Of a stretch of DNA of 64,000 nt, positions 58,922 through 64,000 are shown one piece after another (within the stretch, counting starts at the first letter, position 1; each line of letters opens with the position of its first letter). Both the position numbers and the translations under genes were made by a program. Location of the stretch: the NCBI GenBank assembly GCA_030602705.1, contig JAUVZF010000003.1:18875-82874 (forward strand). Reading direction: 5' to 3'. The notes beneath the pieces are model-generated. The model ran no database searches, was not told the origin of the DNA, and was given only the letters and a program-made list of their open reading frames with translations. Source of the stretch: Planctomycetota bacterium (lineage in GTDB: Bacteria > Planctomycetota > Phycisphaerae > FEN-1346).

Positions 58922-59671
58922 CTAATACCGCGGATCGTAAATGGCTACCAGCGTTTCTTCGCCGCCGGCGCGGGCGCGGGCGTACACGATGCGTTCGCGT
59001 TTGCCCTTGCGGAACCGGACGAGCCACCCGCGGTCCGGCTGGGAGTCACGGTCTTTTCGGGGATTGGCAAGTTCGTCCCACCGCCACCCCTTCTGGTCGT
59101 AGTGTTTGCAGAAGGCCTCGAGCGCCGCGCCGACGTCCTTGCGCATCCGGACGAGGACCATGCGGCAACCGGCGCGCTCGGGATTCTCGAAGACCATCAG
59201 GACCTGGGCATCGCGGGGCATGAGGTCGGCGGGGGCCTTGTTGCGCGGATAGTCGTACGGCAGGCCGAAGGCGTCGGCGATGAACCGCCGCTTCGACTCG
59301 GCGTCCTGGTTGCGCGGGTCGTCGGTGTCGGCGCCGTCGCCGATGGCGGCCATCACGAGTCCGGCCATGATCTGTCGCAGATCGTCTGTCGCCTCCTCGT
59401 TGGTGGTGGGTCTCGCGTCGGGCTTCGGCGGACCGCCCATACGGACCGTACCGCCGGAGGGCTTGTCCTCGGGCGGCCATTGGCCGAACGTCAGGTTGCC
59501 GCCGCCCTCATCGCCGTCCCAGATCCCGGCCGGGTGCCGAAGGTAGTGCGCCAGGGCGAGCGTCACAAGGATCACGACGACGACGGCCGCAACGCGCCAC
59601 ACGCGTGAGCGTCCCTTGCGCCGCTTGTCGGGCGGCCGGCCGCCTTCGGAACTGGATGACTCGTGCGTCAT
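58922..59671 (-). CDS. Unknown single-pass membrane protein in the tad locus
   Basis: 249 residues, no family recognised. Basic N-terminus, one helix VWRVAAVVVVILVTLALAHYL (about 25-45), a Gly/Pro/Asp-rich linker, then a folded C-terminal domain (about 145-249) with QVLMVFENPERAGCRMVLVRM and GWLVRFRKGKRERIVYARA, probably periplasmic. It lies between the TadE-like and cpaB genes in the same operon, so a role in pilus assembly or pseudopilin handling is likely but unproven. Confidence 0.5.
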   Translation of the reverse strand: MTHESSSSEGGRPPDKRRKGRSRVWRVAAVVVVILVTLALAHYLRHPAGIWDGDEGGGNLTFGQWPPEDKPSGGTVRMGGPPKPDARPTTNEEATDDLRQIMAGLVMAAIGDGADTDDPRNQDAESKRRFIADAFGLPYDYPRNKAPADLMPRDAQVLMVFENPERAGCRMVLVRMRKDVGAALEAFCKHYDQKGWRWDELANPRKDRDSQPDRGWLVRFRKGKRERIVYARARAGGEETLVAIYDPRY

Positions 59672-59692
59672 GGCCTGCGTCTGTCCTCCCGG

Positions 59693-60358
59693 TCAGTTGT
59701 ACTGGTTTTCTTCGCTGAGGATGTCGTCGCCGTGCCACCAGCGGCGCATGATGTCGTCGCGGGTCGGTTCGAAATGTGGCGCGAAGGTCTGCATTTCGAG
59801 GTTCTGGCGAAACGCCTCGAAGATCTCTTTGAGCGGGCCGGCCCGGGCGATCTTCCAGGCATCGATGTGATAGAAATGCCAAGGGCTCGAGTCGCGCTTG
59901 TGTTCGGCCCGGGCGGGGCCTTTAATGAAGTTCCAGAGCGGCGCCGTCTTGAAGGGCTGCTCGGCCTTGCTCTCATGGCGGCCGGGCAGGTTGTCCCAGA
60001 TGCGGTACCAGTACTCGCGGCCCCGGGGGTTCGTCGTTCTGGCGATGGTTTCCGGCTCGACATCCTGCTGAAGGCGGTCGAGTTCCTCCCCCTGGCCGCG
60101 CGGACGCTGTGTGCCGTCGTCCTCATCCATGCCGGGCACGGTTCCCTCGAGTTTCATGCTGGTCCAGCCCCCGTGGCCGGCGCTGTGCCAGAGGCTGCGG
60201 CGGCAAGCCACGAGGGCATTCTGCCTGGCCAGCATGGCGAACGACATGTACATCGTCACGCCGGCCATGAAGATGATGATCGGCAGGGTCAGCATGAACT
60301 CCAGCAGTGCGTTTCCCCTGCGTGCCCGTCGTCGGGTTTGGGTTCTTGTCGCTTTCAA
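59693..60358 (-). CDS. TadE-like pseudopilin
   Basis: 221 residues. N-terminus RRARRGNALLEFMLTLPIIIFMAGVTMYMSF: a short basic leader, then the GNALLEF-type helix of TadE-like proteins (a glutamate five residues into the hydrophobic segment), consistent with prepilin-peptidase processing. The long C-terminal domain is rich in Trp, His and charged residues. TTG start overlaps the TadG-like stop by 4 bp with GCGGAG upstream. Confidence 0.72.
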   Translation of the reverse strand: MKATRTQTRRRARRGNALLEFMLTLPIIIFMAGVTMYMSFAMLARQNALVACRRSLWHSAGHGGWTSMKLEGTVPGMDEDDGTQRPRGQGEELDRLQQDVEPETIARTTNPRGREYWYRIWDNLPGRHESKAEQPFKTAPLWNFIKGPARAEHKRDSSPWHFYHIDAWKIARAGPLKEIFEAFRQNLEMQTFAPHFEPTRDDIMRRWWHGDDILSEENQYN

Positions 60359-62343
60359 TGGGTGAACTCCGCCACAAACTGATCATCGTAGGCGTCGACC
60401 ATGCGCTCGACCGGCTCGATCCGTTCCCGCGTCAACACACCCGACAACTGGCCCGGAACGGACTTGCCGAGTTCGCTCGCCAGGCTCATTGCCACCATGC
60501 GGTAGTCCGGCCGCAGCCCCCCCTGCCACCGGTCGGTCCGCATCAGTTTGACCTTCCAGTGCTGCGTGAACAGGTCCCAACTGTACCGGGCGTACACGCG
60601 GGCCTGGGCGTAGGCGATGAGTTCTTCGATGGGGTTCGGATTCAGGAACCCCGTGGTCTGCCCTTCCGACTCGGTGGGCTTCCGCCAGTGGCGGACCTTG
60701 CCGGACCGGTAGGCGAACCCGTTGAAGGTGAAGTACCTGTCGATGTTCTCCCAGGTGTGCTCGCCCGTGACGAGGTCGAACATGATGGGTGCGAAGGGGG
60801 CGTTGCCGCCCGGCGGCAGGTAGTTGCGGTGCAACTCCTCGTCGGTATCGAGTTCCGCCCCGTCAAATCGGCGCATCTGTACCCTGTAGTACACCTTCCA
60901 GTCCGACGGGTCCGTGTACTCCCACTTCGAACCGTCCGGATGCATGGGCGGGTGCGGTGCAAAGATGCCCAACTGCGGGAAATTGTACGTCCAGTGCTTG
61001 GTGACGGCATACCAGACCGCCTCGCGGGGGTCGCGCAGGTCGGCGACATCATTCGGCTGCGGGCGCCGCTGCCAGCCCTGCGGGACCGCCACCCCCTGCT
61101 CGACACCCGGCATGGGAGGCTGCCCCGACCGCGGCGGAGACGGAAGGTCCCGCCAGCCATTGTACGCATGCGTGTGGATCGTCGGACGGTGAGGGTGCCG
61201 CAGGTCAATGTTCGAGAAGAACGTGGCTTGCGGGAACGGGTGGCGGCAACTGAACGAAACGGTCTCCCACCACGTGCGGAGGATATCGTTGTCGCTCATG
61301 TCCTCGGCCTTGTCGTACTGCATCTCCCAGTTGCGCAGCGATACCTGGGGGTCGGGTGTGCCGAACATCATCTCCAGTTTGCGCGACGAGACCAGGTTGA
61401 AGAGGACCGAGAAGCGGCTGATGTCCAAGAGGCCCATCGGCCGGGTGGCCGTGAACGGTTCACGCCAGTACGACCATGGCCCCATGACGGGTCCCCGGCC
61501 GCGTTGGATCTCGCCTTTGTACAGGTAATCCGGGTAATAGCCGCGGTAGTTCATAACGTGTGCGAAGCCGCCGATGGTCGGCTCGCGGGTGGAGACGCCA
61601 CCCCCCGGCGGCGGCATCTTGCCAAGGACCATCGGGTTCTCGAAGTCGCCCCACTCGCCGTCTCGGACGGGCAGTTCCGGATTCAGCGGCAGGATGAATC
61701 CGAAATCGGCGCCGCATTCGTCGGCGATGTCGACGGCCTCTCGCTGTGCCGCCAGCGGCGTGATTTCGCGCATCACGTGCATGAAGCCGTCCATGAGTTT
61801 CGTGCATTCCCACAGGACGCCGTTGTCGTACGCCAGGTAATCGGGCCAATCGATCTCGCGGACGATATCGTCGAGTTTCCGGATGATCTGCTTCTCGGAA
61901 GCGGCATTGCCGACCGCCAGCCACTCCGAGATCCTGTCGTCGATCGGAATGTCGCGCCCGGCCTTCGAGGAACCGATGTTCTTGACCAGGTCGTCGATGC
62001 ACTCGGAGGCGGGCGGCGTGACCGTCTCCAGCGTGTCCAGCAAAATGATGAGGCTCAACAGTTGCGTCTCGGCCACGTTGCACATCGAGATGACGTTCAG
62101 GCCTCGGGCGAACCACGCCGCGCCCGTGGCGGCTGCCGAGTCGGCCGCGCTCTGCATCTGCACCTTGTGGTTGAGTTTCTCGCCGCTTGAGAGGACCAGG
62201 AACAACAGGCCTGCCAACAGGAAGAAGAACAGGATCATCACGTAGATCGCTTGGCCGCGCTCGCATCCGTGCAGCCGCCCGAGCGCGGCACGAGCGCGTC
62301 CGATGCGGGACCGATGCGCCTCAGGATTGCGTGAACCGGGCAT
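60355..62343 (-). CDS. TadG-like Flp pilus protein
   Basis: About 662 residues. The N-terminus has ERGQAIYVMILFFFLLAGLLFLVLSSGE, followed by the Tad-family pattern MQSAADSAAATGAAWFARGLN, typical of TadE/TadG-like proteins. The remaining ~550 residues are a large Trp/Pro/Asp-rich extracytoplasmic domain with no recognised family; no clear VWA metal site. ATG 62343 is preceded by GAGGTGG; GTG 62355 overlaps the upstream stop (GTGA) and is an alternative. Confidence 0.7.
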   Translation of the reverse strand: MPGSRNPEAHRSRIGRARAALGRLHGCERGQAIYVMILFFFLLAGLLFLVLSSGEKLNHKVQMQSAADSAAATGAAWFARGLNVISMCNVAETQLLSLIILLDTLETVTPPASECIDDLVKNIGSSKAGRDIPIDDRISEWLAVGNAASEKQIIRKLDDIVREIDWPDYLAYDNGVLWECTKLMDGFMHVMREITPLAAQREAVDIADECGADFGFILPLNPELPVRDGEWGDFENPMVLGKMPPPGGGVSTREPTIGGFAHVMNYRGYYPDYLYKGEIQRGRGPVMGPWSYWREPFTATRPMGLLDISRFSVLFNLVSSRKLEMMFGTPDPQVSLRNWEMQYDKAEDMSDNDILRTWWETVSFSCRHPFPQATFFSNIDLRHPHRPTIHTHAYNGWRDLPSPPRSGQPPMPGVEQGVAVPQGWQRRPQPNDVADLRDPREAVWYAVTKHWTYNFPQLGIFAPHPPMHPDGSKWEYTDPSDWKVYYRVQMRRFDGAELDTDEELHRNYLPPGGNAPFAPIMFDLVTGEHTWENIDRYFTFNGFAYRSGKVRHWRKPTESEGQTTGFLNPNPIEELIAYAQARVYARYSWDLFTQHWKVKLMRTDRWQGGLRPDYRMVAMSLASELGKSVPGQLSGVLTRERIEPVERMVDAYDDQFVAEFTH

Positions 62344-62351
62344 GGGCCACC

Positions 62352-64000
62352 TCACTTGTTCTTGTTCTTCTGCTTCTCCTGCTGCTGGATCAGCAGCACG
62401 AGTTGCTGGATGAGCGCCTGGACCTCCACAGTGTTCCTGTAGCGCTGCGCAATCCTCGCAACCGATAGACCCTGGTTGTAATGCATGCCGTCACGATACG
62501 ACTTGGCCTGGCCGAGGTACCGGCGGTAGTTGCATTCGGTAATCAGGTTGCGAACGTCCTGGGTATCCATCACCTTCTGGGCCCGCATGAGGGACTCCAG
62601 TGCCGGGACGTACTTGATCTGGCTCAGGAGTTCCTTGCCCAGGTCCAGGTGGCCGTAGTACTGGCGGTGGGTGTCGATCTTCTCGATGAGCGCGCCCACG
62701 TCGCTGGTGTCGTTGAAACTCTGGGCCTTCAGGGCGAGGGTCTCCGCTTCGTCGAAGTTCTTCTGGCTCAGGGCCTCCAGCGCCCGGGCCATCGCCATCT
62801 GGTAGTGCGCCTCCGTTTTCCACCCCTCGGCCTGGGTCTTGAGGTCGGCGTCGGCGTCGGTCAGGAGTTTCTCGATCTCCTTGCAGGTGTTGATGACCTG
62901 GTCCCACTGGGCCTTGGCGATGGCGGCCTTGGCGGCCTTGACGAAATTGTCGAGCGTCCGCTGGCGTCCGGCCTTCTTGAGAAACTCCAGGGCCCATGCA
63001 TGGTTGGGGTTGAGACTGAGGATCTCGGTCGCCAGCGCCGTGGCCTCCTCCATCAGTTTGTTCTCTGCCAGGGTTCTGGCCCGACCGGCAAGGTCCTCGG
63101 CCCTGGCGTTGTTCATGGCGGTCCGGACGGCCTCGGAGGGCCTGATCTTCATGATCGCCAGGTAGTAGGACGCCGCCTCGGCCCAGTTGCCGTCCGCTGT
63201 GGCCCTCTGGGCAAGCCCGACCACCTGAAGGTACTGCTTCTCGGTGGTGACCATTTGAAGCAGGCCGTCGATCTCCGATCCGGGCCGGATCTTGCGTGCG
63301 GCCTCAAAGGCCGTCTGTGCGGCGTCCAGATTCTTCCGCTCGAAGTGCTGCTTGCCCTGGTCCACCAGGCCCGTATATTCTCCGAGTTCCTTCCTCTCGC
63401 GGAACTCGGCGATCCGCTCGTTGAGGTCGAGATCGGCGTACTTGGCCTGAAGTTCTTCGAGCAGCGAAATCGCCTGCTCGTAGTTGCCATTGCCTGCGGC
63501 CAGTTCCACCTCTTTCATGACCTGTTCGACGTCCCGTGCCTTGTTGAACCGCCGCTTGAAGTCCGTGACCCAGAGGCTCCGCGCGCCGAACGTCTGATAA
63601 GCCAGGTTGGCGTTCGCGTCGGCCTTCTCCCACTGTTTCTGCTCCAGCGCCAGTTCCGCCCGCGCCATCAGGGCGTGCTGCTTGGCGTAGATCATCTTGT
63701 CTTCCAGTTTGCGGAACCTGTCGGTCCGGACGATGTCCGTGAAACTCTGGTCCGCCAGGGCCCACTCGCCGCGGTTGAACTGGTCCTCGGCCTCCGTCAG
63801 CACCGCCGCGATATCGCGCTCCAGTTCAAGCGTCTCGTAATGGTCCCAGATGAGCAGGCCCACCGCCGCCGCTATCAGCGGACCCCCGATGATGGTCCCC
63901 CAGAACGTGGCCCGCTTCCACGTCCACTTCGGCACGGGAAGCGGCGCGGTCGTCTCGCCGCTCTCGACGGGCGGCGCGACGCCCGGATGGGCCACCGCCA
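62352..64000 (-). CDS. TPR-repeat membrane protein at the head of the visible tad run, possibly 5' truncated
   Basis: At least 547 residues. The GTG at 63995 may be the start, but the frame is open to the window edge. A basic segment then one helix, TFWGTIIGGPLIAAAVGLLIWDH (about 31-53), then ~480 residues of helical repeats resembling TPRs (ALADQSFTDIVRTDRF, AALMARAELALEQKQWEKADANANLAYQ, NFDEAETLALKAQSFND). The C-terminus is glutamine/lysine-rich. TPR lipoprotein or membrane partners (TadD-like) are common in tad loci and help assemble the secretin; that role is inferred. Confidence 0.65.
   Translation of the reverse strand, partial: AVAHPGVAPPVESGETTAPLPVPKWTWKRATFWGTIIGGPLIAAAVGLLIWDHYETLELERDIAAVLTEAEDQFNRGEWALADQSFTDIVRTDRFRKLEDKMIYAKQHALMARAELALEQKQWEKADANANLAYQTFGARSLWVTDFKRRFNKARDVEQVMKEVELAAGNGNYEQAISLLEELQAKYADLDLNERIAEFRERKELGEYTGLVDQGKQHFERKNLDAAQTAFEAARKIRPGSEIDGLLQMVTTEKQYLQVVGLAQRATADGNWAEAASYYLAIMKIRPSEAVRTAMNNARAEDLAGRARTLAENKLMEEATALATEILSLNPNHAWALEFLKKAGRQRTLDNFVKAAKAAIAKAQWDQVINTCKEIEKLLTDADADLKTQAEGWKTEAHYQMAMARALEALSQKNFDEAETLALKAQSFNDTSDVGALIEKIDTHRQYYGHLDLGKELLSQIKYVPALESLMRAQKVMDTQDVRNLITECNYRRYLGQAKSYRDGMHYNQGLSVARIAQRYRNTVEVQALIQQLVLLIQQQEKQKNKNK

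Noticed and set aside
60307-62190. 627-aa plus-strand ORF
   Set aside because: Antisense to the TadG-like gene; Arg/His/Val-rich shadow frame.

Overview
GC-rich window, tightly packed, with many 4-bp start/stop overlaps and long same-strand runs. The gene set points to a member of the Planctomycetota: secreted Tat-leader Gfo/Idh/MocA oxidoreductases, tandem DUF1080 domains, a cyclically permuted sialate mutarotase fused to a sodium:solute symporter, an FHA-TadA fusion in a Tad pilus locus, and several families of short palindromic intergenic repeats. Assignment below phylum is not supported by what can be read here. No rRNA, tRNA, CRISPR array, complete insertion sequence or phage gene was recognised.

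Layout. 1-863: C-terminal end of an MrfA-like helicase (DUF1998), cut by the window edge. 864-1881: AT-richer non-coding stretch with paired palindromes, helically phased A-tracts and a frameshifted SEC-C mini-gene. 1882-5780: GAF/HD-GYP phosphodiesterase, MFS exporter, methyltransferase and a small protein with a dyad-containing promoter. 5801-11012 (minus): tpiA, secG, pyrE, yicC, gmk, rpoZ, coaC, coaB, with repeat elements in the gaps. 11135-13266 (minus): pheA and aroF, aromatic amino acid entry and phenylalanine branch. 13570-16484 (plus): hpf-ptsN-ptsH-ptsI, a soluble regulatory phosphotransferase chain behind a clear housekeeping promoter; pheA has its own divergent promoter. 16578-19500: a Tat-leader remnant and two Gfo/Idh/MocA paralogues. 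19616-21894: DUF2344 protein and RNase E/G. 22447-24445: ECF sigma factor, anti-sigma and a periplasmic helical protein. 24440-32103 (minus): mfd, a PpiC lipoprotein, a 2Fe-2S ferredoxin, panE and two paralogous membrane proteins. 32234-36480: nitrilase-family amidohydrolase, clpB behind an exact sigma-54-type -24/-12 sequence, and a small exported protein.

36713-48535 (minus) is the most unusual region. A 1169-residue and a 2561-residue exported, membrane-anchored protein are encoded with overlapping stop and start, followed by a double zinc-ribbon protein. The two large proteins contain three homologous modules (signal sequence, very large beta-rich outside domain, three C-terminal membrane helices). 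The larger protein is an in-frame fusion of two modules that still carries a signal-peptide-like segment at its internal junction. I recognise no named family.

49007-54154 (plus): sialic acid mutarotase/transporter fusion, N-acetylneuraminate lyase and a double DUF1080 protein. 54368-64000 (minus): Tad/Flp pilus assembly locus (TPR protein, TadG-like, TadE-like, unknown membrane protein, CpaB, FHA-TadA, TadB, TadC); pilin, secretin and prepilin peptidase are not in the window. The long ORFs antisense to the large genes are codon-bias shadows.
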